From: Massilia sp. Se16.2.3
GTDB lineage: Bacteria > Pseudomonadota > Gammaproteobacteria > Burkholderiales > Burkholderiaceae_D
DNA length: 64,000 nt
Direction: 5' to 3'
Assembly (NCBI RefSeq): GCF_014171595.1
Contig: NZ_CP050451.1
Span: 2,604,001-2,668,000 of the forward strand
This document shows positions 9,462 through 19,932 of this stretch, piece after piece. The stretch's first letter is position 1. Each line of letters opens with the position of its first letter. Below the pieces are notes generated by a model. That model was not told the DNA's origin. It did not search any database and worked only from the letters and a program-made list of their open reading frames with translations. The position numbers were made by a program, and so were the translations under genes.

Positions 9462-10481
9462 TTAGGCCCTGAAGGCCACCACCCGGTTGCGCCCGCGCGC
9501 CTTGGCCGCTTCGATCGCCTCGCCGGCGCGCGTTACCACGCCCTCGAACTGGGCATCGTCCTGCGGCACCGTGGTGGCCACGCCGACCGAGATGGTGACG
9601 ATGCGGCGCTGCGGTTCCGGATGCGAGAGGGCCAGGCGCTCGATGGCGGCGCGGCAGGCCTCTGCCACCTGCACCGCGCCGTCCAGGCCCGTGTCGGGCA
9701 GCAGGATCGCAAACTGCTTGCCGTCGAAACGCGCCGCCACGTCGGCCGCGCGCTTGAGCTGGCCGGTGAGCACGCCAGCCAGGCGGCGCAGGCAGATATC
9801 GCCCGCGTCGCGCCCTAAACGCTCGTTGAAATAATCGAAATTGTCGACGTCGCACAGCAGCAGCGACAGCGGCTGGCTGCTGCGGCGCGCGCGCTGCCAT
9901 TCGCCCTGCGCGACCTCTTCGAAACGGCGGCGGTTCGGAATCCCGGTCAGGTTGTCGTAGCCGGCCAGGCGGTCGAGCTCGGCCTGGATGCGCGCCAGCG
10001 CTTCTTCTGTCTGGCGCAGGCGGCGCAGGGCATCGTCGCGCTCCAGCGCTGCGCGCGAAGCAAGCGCATGGTAGCGCAGGCGCGCCAGCATTTCGGTGCG
10101 GCTCGGCAGGCCGGCCAGGTAGTCGCTGGCGCCGGCGGCGAAGGCGGCCTCGCGGCCCTGCGCCGCGGCATCGTCGCTTGCCTGCGGTGCCAGCACCAGC
10201 AGAGGCAGCTCGCGCGAGCGCCTGTCGTCGCGGCAGGCGTGCAGGAAAGCGTGGTCGTCGGCGTCGGCCAGCGCGCGCACGATCAGCGAAGGACGCAGGC
10301 TCGCCACCTGTTCCAGCGCGCGCTCGGCGTCGGTCAAGACCAGTTCGATGTCGTCGACGCCGGCAAGCATCTCGCGCAAGGCGGCGGCGGCAGGCGGCGC
10401 GCCGACCAGCAACACGCGGCAGGGAGCGTTCTGGAACTGGACGGCGGAGGTGGATGGCATCGGATTGGCTGAGGTGAGCAT
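9462..10481 (-). CDS. receiver-GGDEF protein, both domains degenerate
   Basis: Protein of 339 aa with the layout of a diguanylate-cyclase response regulator: receiver-like domain (about 20-140), coiled linker (145-175) and GGDEF fold (178-339; GYDNLTGIPNRRRF). Both domains lack key residues. The receiver reads VLLVGAPP where the acidic pair belongs, PSLIVRALAD in place of the phospho-aspartate strand, and DYLAGLPS instead of DYLxKP. The GGDEF signature is RFDGKQF. So it is unlikely to be phosphorylated or to make c-di-GMP, and may work as a binding or scaffold protein. Convergent with murB, divergent from the SDR gene. Confidence 0.88.
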   Translation of the reverse strand: MLTSANPMPSTSAVQFQNAPCRVLLVGAPPAAAALREMLAGVDDIELVLTDAERALEQVASLRPSLIVRALADADDHAFLHACRDDRRSRELPLLVLAPQASDDAAAQGREAAFAAGASDYLAGLPSRTEMLARLRYHALASRAALERDDALRRLRQTEEALARIQAELDRLAGYDNLTGIPNRRRFEEVAQGEWQRARRSSQPLSLLLCDVDNFDYFNERLGRDAGDICLRRLAGVLTGQLKRAADVAARFDGKQFAILLPDTGLDGAVQVAEACRAAIERLALSHPEPQRRIVTISVGVATTVPQDDAQFEGVVTRAGEAIEAAKARGRNRVVAFRA

Positions 10482-10610
10482 GAACCTCGATTCTACCCCG
10501 AGGTATCGTCGGAATGTTGCTTTTTGGCGACGGCCGCTGCTGGCTTACAACGGAATCGAAGGCCTGCGCGTGATCCGTTATGCTTGCGCCAATTCGCAAG
10601 GAGAAACACC

Positions 10611-11336
10611 ATGAAAGCAATCGTTACCGGATACTCGAAAGGCCTGGGCGCGGCCATCGCCGCCGAACTGCTCGGGCGCGGGATCCCTGTGCTGGGCCTG
10701 GCGCGGGGACGGGCGCCCGATCTGGCTGCGCGCTTCCCCGATGCCTTGCAGGCGGTGGAACTCGACCTGGCCGACCCGGCCGCGCTGACCGCCTTCCTGG
10801 CGGGCGGCACGCTGGCAAGCTGGGTGCAGGGCAGCGACATGGTCCTGCTGGTCAACAATGCCGGCGTGGTGTGGCCGGTGGGGCCGCTGGCCGAGCAGGA
10901 TCCTGCAGCCGCCGTGCAAGCGGTGACGGTCAACGTGGCGGCGCCGCTGGCGCTGGCCGCCGCCGCCGTCCGCGCGTCGAACGGCGCCGAGCGGCGCATC
11001 CTGCACGTGTCGAGCGGTGCCGGACGCAGCGCCTATCCCGGCTGGAGCGTGTACTGCGCCACCAAGGCTGCGCTCGACCGCCATGCCGAGGCGGTGGCGC
11101 TGGACGGCGACGCGTCCGTGCGCTGCTGCAGCCTGGCGCCGGGCGTGATCGACACCGGCATGCAGGCCGAGATCCGCGCCACGCCGGAATCGCGCTTTCC
11201 GATGAAGGAACGCTTCGTGCAACTGAAGGCCCAGGGCGGACTGAATTCGCCCGAAGCCTGCGCGTGCGCGCTGGTCGACTACCTGCTGGCGCCGCGTTTC
11301 GGCAGCAAGCCGGTGGACGATTTACGCAACGCGTGA
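10611..11336 (+). CDS. short-chain dehydrogenase/reductase
   Basis: SDR-family oxidoreductase, 241 aa, with the NAD(P)-binding TGYSKGLG motif at residues 6-13, NNAG near 83 and the catalytic YCATK near 145 (serine in VSSGAG). The start is the ATG at 10611, with AAGGAGA seven bases upstream; a longer in-frame extension exists without a ribosome site. The glycine motif resembles sepiapterin-reductase-like SDRs, but substrate is not predictable. A palindromic dispersed repeat begins about 6 nt after its stop codon, and argG converges on it. Confidence 0.85.
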   Translation: MKAIVTGYSKGLGAAIAAELLGRGIPVLGLARGRAPDLAARFPDALQAVELDLADPAALTAFLAGGTLASWVQGSDMVLLVNNAGVVWPVGPLAEQDPAAAVQAVTVNVAAPLALAAAAVRASNGAERRILHVSSGAGRSAYPGWSVYCATKAALDRHAEAVALDGDASVRCCSLAPGVIDTGMQAEIRATPESRFPMKERFVQLKAQGGLNSPEACACALVDYLLAPRFGSKPVDDLRNA

Positions 11337-11342
11337 ACCTGC

Positions 11343-11383
11343 AGGGTGGGGTAATCGAGGCCCCGCCTCGATTATCCCACCCT
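11343..11383. repeat. dispersed palindromic repeat (AGGGTGGG family)
   Basis: Nearly perfect inverted repeat with 19-bp arms and a CCC loop: left arm 11343-11361 starts AGGGTGGGGTAATCGAGG, right arm 11365-11383 ends ATCCCACCCT, one mismatch. It shares its outer AGGGTGGG ends with elements at 26594-26831 and 48951-49061. Located between the convergent SDR and argG genes, where it may also act as a transcription stop. Confidence 0.75.
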
Positions 11384-11395
11384 ACGAAAAGCGAC

Positions 11396-11418
11396 AAAAA
11401 AGCCGCCCGGAGGCGGCT
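11396..11418 (-). terminator. rho-independent terminator of argG
   Basis: Stem AGCCGCC/GGCGGCT with a four-base loop, followed on the minus strand by six T residues; about 20 nt beyond the argG stop codon. Confidence 0.82.
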
Positions 11419-11438
11419 GTCGTTCCTGCGCGGCGAGA

Positions 11439-12671
<1,233 letters not shown>

Positions 12672-12777
12672 GGAGATTCCAGTGTGGAGGGAGGTGGGTA
12701 GGTCAGCCGGCCCGCTGTCCAAAAACAGCGGGACCGACGATCAAACTAAAGGTGCTGCAGGGTTCAACTAACAATAA

Positions 12778-13713
12778 TCAGGTGGTCTCCAACCTGCCGA
12801 GCAGCAGGTATTCGATCAGTGCCTTCTGCACGTGCAGGCGGTTTTCGGCTTCATCCCAGACCACCGACTGCGGTCCGTCGATCACCTCGGCCGCGACTTC
12901 CTCGCCGCGGTGGGCCGGCAGGCAGTGCATGAAGATGGCATCCGGATTGGCGCGCGCCATCTTGGCGGCATCGACGATGAAGCCGTCGAAGTCCTTCAGG
13001 CGCTGGGCGTTTTCCTTTTCAAAACCCATGCTGGTCCACACGTCCGTGCTGACCAGGTGCGCGCCTTCGCAGGCATCCGATGGGTTGTCGAAACGCGTGT
13101 AGCGGTTTGTGGAGACCAGCGCCGGGTCGAGGTCGTAGCCCTGTGGCGTGGAGATATTCAGGTGGAAGCCGAACACTTCAGCCGCCTGCAGCCAGGAGTA
13201 GAGCATGTTGTTGGCGTCGCCGATCCAGGCAACAAGCTTGCCGGCGATCGGGCCGCGGTGCTCGTAGAAGGTGAAGATGTCGGCCAGCACCTGGCAGGGA
13301 TGGTGTTCGTTGGTCAGGCCATTAATCACCGGCACGCGCGAGTGGGCCGCGAAGCGCTCGATGATGTCCTGGCCGAAGGTGCGCACCATGATGATGTCGC
13401 ACATGCGGCTCATCACCTGGCCCGCGTCTTCCACCGGCTCGCCGCGACCCAGCTGGCTGTCGCGCGTGTTCAGGTAGATCGCCGCGCCGCCCAGCTGGTG
13501 CATGCCGGCTTCGAAGGACAGGCGCGTGCGCGTCGAGCTCTTCTCGAACACCATCACCAGCGTGCGGTCGACCAGCGGGTGGTAGACCTCGTAGGCCTTG
13601 AACTTGCGCTTGATGACCTTCGCGCGCTCGATGACGTATTCGAATTCGTCGAGGGAGAAGTCGGAGAACTGCAGAAAATGTTTGATCGGCTTGATCGCGT
13701 CGGCGCCTGGCAT
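12778..13713 (-). CDS. argF: ornithine carbamoyltransferase
   Basis: Transfers the carbamoyl group of carbamoyl phosphate to ornithine to give citrulline, feeding ArgG encoded directly downstream. 311 aa, with the carbamoyl-phosphate motif KSSTRTR near residue 58, HPCQVLAD near 138 and the HCLPAHRGEEV block near 265 containing the ornithine-site cysteine. Begins at ATG 13713. The sequence upstream is the 135-bp repeat block, so the promoter must lie in roughly 13714-13795 or within the repeats. Confidence 0.97.
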   Translation of the reverse strand: MPGADAIKPIKHFLQFSDFSLDEFEYVIERAKVIKRKFKAYEVYHPLVDRTLVMVFEKSSTRTRLSFEAGMHQLGGAAIYLNTRDSQLGRGEPVEDAGQVMSRMCDIIMVRTFGQDIIERFAAHSRVPVINGLTNEHHPCQVLADIFTFYEHRGPIAGKLVAWIGDANNMLYSWLQAAEVFGFHLNISTPQGYDLDPALVSTNRYTRFDNPSDACEGAHLVSTDVWTSMGFEKENAQRLKDFDGFIVDAAKMARANPDAIFMHCLPAHRGEEVAAEVIDGPQSVVWDEAENRLHVQKALIEYLLLGRLETT

Positions 13714-13795
13714 ATCGTGTCTTGGATGCTGTTATCCAGCTGATTATAGAGGGTTTCTACAAGATATGCGGCAGTGCGTCATTTGTGGCGCCAAG

Positions 13796-14125
13796 GCGCA
13801 GGTCTGGGGTCAGGTCTGACATTTGGACACGACCTCAAGCGTATCAGAGCCAGGCAAGCGCGCTTTTCTCGAGCAAGGCTGAGTCCCGTGTCCGAATGTC
13901 AGACCTGACCCCGGCCCTTTGGTTGTCAGGGCGCAGGTCTGGGGTCAGGTCTGACATTTGGACACGACCTCAAGCGTATCAGGGCCAGGCAAGCGCGCTT
14001 TTCTCGAGCAAGGCTGAGTCCGTGTCCGAATGTCAGACCTGACCCCAGCACTTACCCATTGTTTCTCAAGCAAGGCAGAGCTCGTGTCCGAATGTCAGAC
14101 CTGACCCCGGCCCTTTGGTTGTCAG
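13796..14125. repeat. 135-bp tandem repeat with 26-bp palindromic arms
   Basis: Two nearly identical units (13796-13930 and 13931 to about 14048, period 135 bp) and a third partial unit (about 14061-14125). Each full unit carries an inverted repeat: left arms at 13806-13831 and 13941-13966 begin GGGGTCAGGTCTGACATT, right arms at 13887-13912 and 14021-14046 are complementary over 26 bp with one mismatch. The partial unit has only the right arm (14083-14108). Units end in CCCTTTGGTTGTCAG, and the last copy of this end forms the rsgA stop codon. The layout resembles REP/BIME elements mobilised by RAYT transposases, but no transposase is in the window. Fills the 408-bp gap between rsgA and argF. 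Confidence 0.9.
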
Positions 14126-15069
14126 TACAAGGTCTGCGCGGATTCGTGGAGCAGCTGTCCGTACAGCTCGTGGCGGTGCTTGGCGATCTTGCCCTCGCGG
14201 ACAGCCTCGAGCACGGCGCATTGCGGCTCGGCCAGGTGGCGGCAGTTGTAGTACTTGCAGCCGCCGAGGTAGGGCTTGAACTCGACAAAGGCCCGTTCCA
14301 GCATGCCTTCTGACAGGTGATACAGGCCGAATTCCTGGAAGCCGGGTGAATCGATGATGGCTGCGCCTTCACCTGCCTCGCCAGGCAACCAGTACAGGCG
14401 CGTGAACGTCGTGGTGTGCTTGCCGGTGTCGAGCGCCGCCGAGATTTCGCGCACGGCGATGTCGGCGTCCGGCACCAGCAGGTTGATGAGCGAGGACTTG
14501 CCCATGCCCGACTGGCCGATGAAGATCGACGATTGCCCGGCCAGCAGGGGCCGCAACACTTCCAGTGCGTGCTCGGGATGGGCGCGTGCCGATACCTCGT
14601 GCACCGGGTAGCCGAGCGAAGCGTACACGCCGGCACGTTCGCGCGCGCGCGGCAGCAGGTCGGTCACGTCGGTCTTGTTCAGGATCAGGTGGGCCTCGAT
14701 GCCGGCCGCCTCGGCCGCCACCAGCGAGCGCGAGACCAGGTCGTCGGCAAATCCCGGTTCGGTCGCCACCACGATGAACAGGCGCGAGATGTTCGCCGCC
14801 AGCAGCTTCGACTTGTACTGGTCAGAGCGGTAGAGCAGGGTGCTGCGCTCGGCGATGTCCTCGATGACGGCCTGGTCGTTCGAGGTGCGCTTCAGGTGGA
14901 CAACGTCGCCGACCGCCACGTTGGTCTTCTTGCCGCGGGTGACGCACTGGAGCAGTTCACCGCCGGCGTCGGCCAGGTAATGGCGGCCGTGGGCGGCGAT
15001 GATGGTGCCGCGCATGGCGCCGCCGTCGGCCGCGCCCTTGCTCTCGCCTTTGTTCTTCTTGTCGTTCAT
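14122..15069 (-). CDS. rsgA: ribosome small-subunit GTPase RsgA
   Basis: Circularly permuted GTPase that acts in late 30S subunit maturation. 315 aa. An N-terminal OB fold (to about 100) precedes the permuted G domain: NKTD (G4) near residue 138, then the P loop [10 protein letters not shown] near 205, and DSPGFQEF (G3) near 255. The C-terminal zinc domain has CKYYNCRH and a later Cys (EPQC). Start at ATG 15069 overlaps the stop of the upstream dehydratase gene by four bases (ATGA), so translation is probably coupled in an M48-PCD-rsgA operon. The stop codon lies within the terminal bases of the adjacent 135-bp repeat, so the last residues may have been altered by repeat insertion. Confidence 0.95.
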   Translation of the reverse strand: MNDKKNKGESKGAADGGAMRGTIIAAHGRHYLADAGGELLQCVTRGKKTNVAVGDVVHLKRTSNDQAVIEDIAERSTLLYRSDQYKSKLLAANISRLFIVVATEPGFADDLVSRSLVAAEAAGIEAHLILNKTDVTDLLPRARERAGVYASLGYPVHEVSARAHPEHALEVLRPLLAGQSSIFIGQSGMGKSSLINLLVPDADIAVREISAALDTGKHTTTFTRLYWLPGEAGEGAAIIDSPGFQEFGLYHLSEGMLERAFVEFKPYLGGCKYYNCRHLAEPQCAVLEAVREGKIAKHRHELYGQLLHESAQTLY

Positions 15070-15410
15070 GCGCGGGTTCGTCCTTCGTAGAGTGCGTCGG
15101 CTTTCGCCGCGCAGATGAAATCGTTCAGGGAGACGGCGTTGCCCGCCGAATGGGTGGTGTAGGCGACGACGCAGTGGCGGTAGCGCACGGTCAGCTCCGG
15201 ATGGTGGTCCTCGCGGTGGACCATCCACGCCAGCGCGTTCACGAAGGCGATGGTTTCGTGGTAGTCCTTGAACGCGTAAGTACGCTCGATGCGCGGTCCG
15301 GCGAGGCGCCAGTCGGGCACCTGCGCCAGCAGCGATGCGAGTTCGTCGCTCCCGAGCGCCGGTGCGCCGTGGGTGCAGTGCAGGTCGGTCAGCATCACAG
15401 CTGAGCTCAT
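15066..15410 (-). CDS. phhB: pterin-4a-carbinolamine dehydratase
   Basis: Small enzyme of 114 aa that dehydrates 4a-hydroxytetrahydropterin during recycling of the cofactor of aromatic amino acid hydroxylases. The family signature with the active-site histidines is clear: [23 protein letters not shown] (two adjacent His near 70, a third near 82), with [13 protein letters not shown] at the end. It overlaps the M48 protease gene upstream and rsgA downstream by four bases each. No phenylalanine hydroxylase gene is nearby, so its physiological partner is elsewhere or the role is different. Confidence 0.92.
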   Translation of the reverse strand: MSSAVMLTDLHCTHGAPALGSDELASLLAQVPDWRLAGPRIERTYAFKDYHETIAFVNALAWMVHREDHHPELTVRYRHCVVAYTTHSAGNAVSLNDFICAAKADALYEGRTRA

Positions 15411-16699
15411 GCGCCGGCGGCGCGCATCTGGGCGCCCAGGTGGGCAATCCGCACCGAGGCCGGCGGGTGCGAGTCATAGAACGCCGAGTGCAGCGGATCG
15501 GGCGTCAGCGTCGAAGCATTGTCCTCGTACATTTTCACCAGGGCGGACACGAGGTCGCGCGCGTCGCTATGCTGCGCGGCGAAGGCGTCGGCCTCGAACT
15601 CGTGCTTGCGCGAGGTGATCGAATTGAGCGGTCCAAGGACGAAGGTGAAGATCGGCAGTACCAGCGCGAACAGCAGCAGGGCCATCGCGTCGTCCGCGTT
15701 CGGTGGCATCGTCGGCGCCAAACGCAGCGGCATCACGCCCAGGCCGGTGTAGAACCAGGCCTGCTCCTTCAGGTAGCCGAGCAGCGCCAGGAAGGCCAGC
15801 GACAGCGCGAACATCACGACGATGCGCTTGACGATGTGGCGCAGCTTGAAGTGGCCCAGTTCATGCGCCAGCACGGCCTCGATTTCCTGCGGCGCGAGGC
15901 GCTCGACCAGGGTATCGAAGAAGACGATGCGCTTGGCTGCGCCGAAGCCGGAGAAATAGGCATTGCCGTGGGCGCTGCGGCGGCTGCCGTCCATCACGAA
16001 CAGGCCCTTCGATGCGAAACCGACGCGCGCCATCAGGCCCTCGATGCGGCTCTTCAGAGCTTCGTCGGCGAGCGGGGTGAACTTGTTGAACAGCGGCGCG
16101 ATCACGCTCGGGTACAGCACCATCATCAGCAATTGGAAACCGCTCCAGACGAACCAGGTCCACAGCCACCACAGCGAACCGGTGGTTTCCATCAGTTTCA
16201 GTACCACCCACAGCAGCGGCAGGCCGATGACCGCGCCAACCAAGGCGCCCTTGACCATGTCGGTCAGCCACAGCGAGACGCGCATCTTGTTGAAGCCGAA
16301 GCGTTCTTCCAGCACGAACTGGCGGTAGTAATCGAAGGGCAGGTCGAGCAAGCCTGAGACGATGGCGAACGCCGTCACCAGGGCGATCTGATGTAGCATG
16401 CCGGGACCGGTCCACCCAAGCAGGGTAGTCGACATGGCCTGCAGGCCGCCCAGCAGCGTGAAGCCGATCAGGGTCAGGCCGCCGAAAAGGAGGCCGGCGA
16501 TGCCGAAGCGGGTGCGGGCAACCGTGTAGTCGGCGGCTTTCTGGTGGGTGTCGAGCGAGACTTTGGCTGCAAATTCGCTTGGCACCTTGCCGCGGTGGCG
16601 CAGCACGTGACCGATCTGGCGGGTGGACAGCCAGAAGCGCAGGGCGAGCGTGCCTACCAGGAAAACGACGAACAAAACCGAAAACGCGAGTGAAGACAT
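15407..16699 (-). CDS. M48-family membrane zinc metallopeptidase (Ste24-like)
   Basis: Integral membrane endopeptidase of 430 aa, similar in layout to Ste24/CAAX prenyl protease 1. Hydrophobic segments occur near residues 5-25, 65-95, 105-125, 150-175, 180-200 and again around 295-350. The catalytic zinc site is [10 protein letters not shown] near residue 285, with the third ligand glutamate in [10 protein letters not shown] near 360. Bacterial homologues cleave or quality-control membrane proteins; CAAX processing itself is not expected here. Divergent from orn, and first gene of an overlapping set with the carbinolamine dehydratase and rsgA. Confidence 0.93.
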   Translation of the reverse strand: MSSLAFSVLFVVFLVGTLALRFWLSTRQIGHVLRHRGKVPSEFAAKVSLDTHQKAADYTVARTRFGIAGLLFGGLTLIGFTLLGGLQAMSTTLLGWTGPGMLHQIALVTAFAIVSGLLDLPFDYYRQFVLEERFGFNKMRVSLWLTDMVKGALVGAVIGLPLLWVVLKLMETTGSLWWLWTWFVWSGFQLLMMVLYPSVIAPLFNKFTPLADEALKSRIEGLMARVGFASKGLFVMDGSRRSAHGNAYFSGFGAAKRIVFFDTLVERLAPQEIEAVLAHELGHFKLRHIVKRIVVMFALSLAFLALLGYLKEQAWFYTGLGVMPLRLAPTMPPNADDAMALLLFALVLPIFTFVLGPLNSITSRKHEFEADAFAAQHSDARDLVSALVKMYEDNASTLTPDPLHSAFYDSHPPASVRIAHLGAQMRAAGA

Positions 16700-16746
16700 T
16701 CAGTGCCTGTGAGAAAATGCAGGATTGATTAGGCAAAGAGAGAATT

Positions 16747-17343
16747 ATGTCACAAGCCACCGATTCCGCAGTATCCGCAACCCCTGCCACGCCCGCCGGG
16801 CGCCCGAACGAGATGAACCTCGTCTGGGTCGACATGGAAATGACCGGGCTCGACCCGGACACCGACCGTATCATCGAAGTCGCCGTCGTCGTCACCGACA
16901 TGCACCTGAACGTGCTGGCCGAGGGCCCCGTCTTCGCCATCCACCAGTCCGACGAAACGCTCGACAAGATGGACAACTGGAACAAGGGCACCCACGGCAA
17001 GTCCGGCCTGATCGACCGCGTGAAAGCCTCCACCGTCACCGAGGCGGACGCCGAAGTCGCGCTGATCGCGTTTCTCAAGAACTTTGTCCCGGCCGGCAAG
17101 TCGCCGATGTGCGGCAATACCATTTGCCAGGACCGCCGCTTCATGGCACGCGGCATGCCGAAGCTGGAAGCCTTCTTCCACTATCGCAACCTGGATGTGT
17201 CGACACTGAAGGAACTGTGCCGCCGCTGGAAGCCGGAACTGGCGTCGGGCTTCAAGAAGCACCAGAAGCACACGGCCCTGGCCGACATCATCGAGTCGGT
17301 CGAAGAGCTCAAGTACTACCGCGAGCACTTCATCAAGCTGTAA
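16747..17343 (+). CDS. orn: oligoribonuclease
   Basis: DEDDh 3'-5' exonuclease that degrades two- to five-base RNA, including pGpG released when c-di-GMP is broken down. 198 aa, including a 21-residue N-terminal extension of low conservation before [13 protein letters not shown]; a second ATG at residue 23 could be the true start. Catalytic residues are visible: DMEMTGL (DxE), [11 protein letters not shown] (D), and [11 protein letters not shown] (H and D). Starts 47 nt from the divergent M48 gene. Relevant partner to the GGDEF/EAL and YajQ genes upstream. Confidence 0.96.
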   Translation: MSQATDSAVSATPATPAGRPNEMNLVWVDMEMTGLDPDTDRIIEVAVVVTDMHLNVLAEGPVFAIHQSDETLDKMDNWNKGTHGKSGLIDRVKASTVTEADAEVALIAFLKNFVPAGKSPMCGNTICQDRRFMARGMPKLEAFFHYRNLDVSTLKELCRRWKPELASGFKKHQKHTALADIIESVEELKYYREHFIKL

Positions 17344-17456
17344 GTCACGCCACGGATCGGCCGCCGCGCGCGGCCGTCCATCCACATTGGCTCATACGGC
17401 TCAGCGACATAACAATTGTGTTCCAGCACGGTGCAGTCCTGTGCCAGAATCACGGG

Positions 17457-19517
17457 ATGCCCCGAATTCACCATAGCGGTTCACCGAAGGCCCAGTCGGC
17501 CGTACGCTCGCTCATTGCCGCGCGCGACTGGAGCGGCCATCCGCTCGGCCATCCCGACCGTTGGCCCGCCGAACTGGCGACCGCGGTCGGGATGACGCTC
17601 AACTCCTCGTTCCCGATGTTCGTCGCCTGGGGCGCGGAGCTGCACCTGCTCTACAACGACGCCTATGCCCAGATCATGGGCACCAAGCACCCGGCCGCAC
17701 TGGCCCAGCCTTTCAAGCAGGTCTGGGCCGAGATCTGGGACGACCTGGTGCCGATCATCGACCGGGCGCTGTCGAACAAGCCCGCCTTCTTCCAGGACCT
17801 GCCGCTCACCATCGTGCGCCAGGGCTATCCCGAACAGGCCTGGTTCACCTTTTCCTATGCGCCTCTGGAAGACGCCGCCGGCAACGTCGCCGGCATGTAC
17901 TGCACCGTCATCGAGACCACCGACCGCGTCCAGGCCGAGCGCCGCGCCGCGCTCGAACTGAAACTGTCGGACGCGCTGCGCCCCCTCAGTGCCCCGAGCG
18001 AGGTACTGGCCACGGCCAGTGCGCTGCTCGGCCAGGAACTGCGCCTGACACGCGCGCTCTATGCCGAAGTGGACGACGAGGCCGGCACCTTCCATACGCC
18101 GCGCGAGTGGAGCGGGCCGGGGATGGAACACCTGTCGCGCGAAAGCTTCCCGATCGCCGAGTTCGGCACCGAGCTCATCAAGGTGCTGCGCGCCGGCGAG
18201 ACCCTGATCATCGACGATGCCTTCCTTGACCCGCGCACCGCCGGCTTCCCGCAGCGCTATATCGAGGAAAACATCCGCGCCGTGCTGACCGTGCCGCTGG
18301 TGCGCGGCGGGCGCCTGGTCGCCTTCCTCAGCCTGAATCGCGCCGAGCCCTACCGCTGGAGCGCGAACGACGTGCGTTTTACGCGCGATACCGCCGAGCG
18401 TACCTGGGCCGCGCTCGATACGGCACGGGCCCAGGCCGAGCTGCGCGCCGAGCGCGACCGCAGCCGCTACATCTTCGACACCATGCTGGAAGGTTTTTCG
18501 CGGGTGGCGCCGGACTGGACCCTGGTGGAGATGAATGCCGAAGGCCTGCGCATCTGCCGCAAGACGGCCGCCGAGGTCGTCGGGCGCAACCACTGGGACG
18601 TGTTTCCCGAGGTGGCCGCGACCAATGCGGGGGCGATGCTGATGCGTACCATGCGCGAGCGCGTGCCCGGCGCCGTCGAGCACAGGGTACCGGACGCCGA
18701 AGGACGCCTGGGCTGGCACGAACTGCGCGCCTTCCCGACCCAGGACGGCGGCATGGCGATCTTCTTTCGCGACATTACCGACCGCAAGCTGGCCGAGAGC
18801 AAGCTCAAGGCGGCCGACCAGCGCAAGGACGAATTCCTGGCCATGCTGGCGCACGAGCTGCGCAACCCGCTGGCGCCGATCAGTGCCGCCGCCCAGCTGC
18901 TCGACATGGGCGCACTCAACGAAACCCGGGTGCGCCAGAGCAGCGCCATTATCGGACGCCAGGTGCGCCACATGACACGCCTGGTGGACGATTTGCTGGA
19001 CGTGTCGCGCGTCACGCGTGGATTGATCGAACTCGACAAGGTGCCGCTGGACGTACGCAACATCGTCGACGAAGCGATCGAACAGGTGCGCCCGCAACTG
19101 GCGGCGCGGCGCCAGCGCCTGGGAGTGCACCTGCCGTCGACGCCGCTGGTGGTCGAAGGCGACCGTGCGCGTCTGGTGCAGGTGCTGTCCAACCTGCTCG
19201 GCAATGCCGTGAAGTATTCTCCGGACGAGCGTGCCATCGAAGTGAGTGCGCGGCCAGAGGGAGAGCGCCTGGTGCTGACGGTGGCCGACGAGGGCATCGG
19301 CATGGAGCGCGAATTGACGGAACGCGCCTTCGACCTGTTCGCCCAGGCCAAGCGTTCCTCGGACCGCTCGCAGGGCGGCCTGGGACTGGGCCTGGCGCTG
19401 GTGCGCAACCTGGTCGAACTGCACGGCGGCGAGGTGGCCTGCGCCAGCTCCGGGCCGGGGCGGGGCAGCACTTTCACGGTGACGCTGCCGCTGGCGGGGC
19501 GCTCCCCTCGCTTGTGA
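17457..19517 (+). CDS. PAS-GAF-PAS sensor histidine kinase
   Basis: Soluble sensor kinase of 686 aa. N-terminal PAS-like domain (about 20-155, [21 protein letters not shown]), GAF domain (170-325), second PAS (335-440), then the HisKA dimerisation helix with the phospho-His in [16 protein letters not shown] near residue 465 and a HATPase domain ([26 protein letters not shown]). The ATG at 17457 is the first that begins a coherent domain. Its stop codon precedes a stand-alone receiver gene by 35 nt; in related proteins this receiver is often fused to the kinase, so they almost certainly work together. Input ligand unknown. Confidence 0.9.
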   Translation: MPRIHHSGSPKAQSAVRSLIAARDWSGHPLGHPDRWPAELATAVGMTLNSSFPMFVAWGAELHLLYNDAYAQIMGTKHPAALAQPFKQVWAEIWDDLVPIIDRALSNKPAFFQDLPLTIVRQGYPEQAWFTFSYAPLEDAAGNVAGMYCTVIETTDRVQAERRAALELKLSDALRPLSAPSEVLATASALLGQELRLTRALYAEVDDEAGTFHTPREWSGPGMEHLSRESFPIAEFGTELIKVLRAGETLIIDDAFLDPRTAGFPQRYIEENIRAVLTVPLVRGGRLVAFLSLNRAEPYRWSANDVRFTRDTAERTWAALDTARAQAELRAERDRSRYIFDTMLEGFSRVAPDWTLVEMNAEGLRICRKTAAEVVGRNHWDVFPEVAATNAGAMLMRTMRERVPGAVEHRVPDAEGRLGWHELRAFPTQDGGMAIFFRDITDRKLAESKLKAADQRKDEFLAMLAHELRNPLAPISAAAQLLDMGALNETRVRQSSAIIGRQVRHMTRLVDDLLDVSRVTRGLIELDKVPLDVRNIVDEAIEQVRPQLAARRQRLGVHLPSTPLVVEGDRARLVQVLSNLLGNAVKYSPDERAIEVSARPEGERLVLTVADEGIGMERELTERAFDLFAQAKRSSDRSQGGLGLGLALVRNLVELHGGEVACASSGPGRGSTFTVTLPLAGRSPRL

Positions 19518-19552
19518 CTGGCGCGCGTCCGGCGCGTGCGGGAGGCGTCGGC

Positions 19553-19928
19553 ATGTCGGTGCTGGTCGTCGACGACAACATCGACGCGGCCACCACCCTG
19601 GCGATGCTGCTCGAAGCGGCCGGACACCGGGTCGCGGTCGAACACGCGCCGCTGGCGGCCATCGAACGGGCCCGCGCGCTGCGTCCCGACGTCTGCCTGC
19701 TCGACATCGGGCTGCCCGGCATGGACGGCATCGAGCTGGCACGGCGCCTGCGCGCGCAGCGTGAGAGCGCGGGCGCGCTGCTCGTGGCGGTGTCCGGCTA
19801 CGGCCAGGAAGCGGACCGCCACGCCGCCCCGGGAGCGGGGTTTGCCCACCACCGGTCAAGCCGGTCGATTTCGACGCGCTTGCCGCGCTGCTCGCCTCCA
19901 ACGGCAGCGAGCGCGTCGGGGGCGCTAG
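19553..19928 (+). CDS. single-domain response regulator, frameshifted near its end
   Basis: Receiver-only regulator (about 124 aa if repaired) partnered with the kinase immediately upstream. VLVVDDN, the phospho-acceptor in VCLLDIGLPGMDG and AVSGYGQ are intact. The ATG at 19553 has GGGAGG eight bases upstream; a GTG overlapping the kinase stop at 19514 is the alternative. Around 19850-19856 one base is missing: the expected HHLVKPVDF with the conserved lysine appears only after shifting frame (VKPVDFDALAALLA), ending at the TAG at 19926-19928. As written the frame runs to 19951 with unrelated residues. I treat the shift as a probable sequence error. Confidence 0.8.
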
Positions 19929-19932
19929 GCGA

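Noticed and set aside
13796..14125. Possible CRISPR array
   Set aside because: Units are contiguous 135-bp copies with internal palindromes and no unique spacers; no cas genes nearby.
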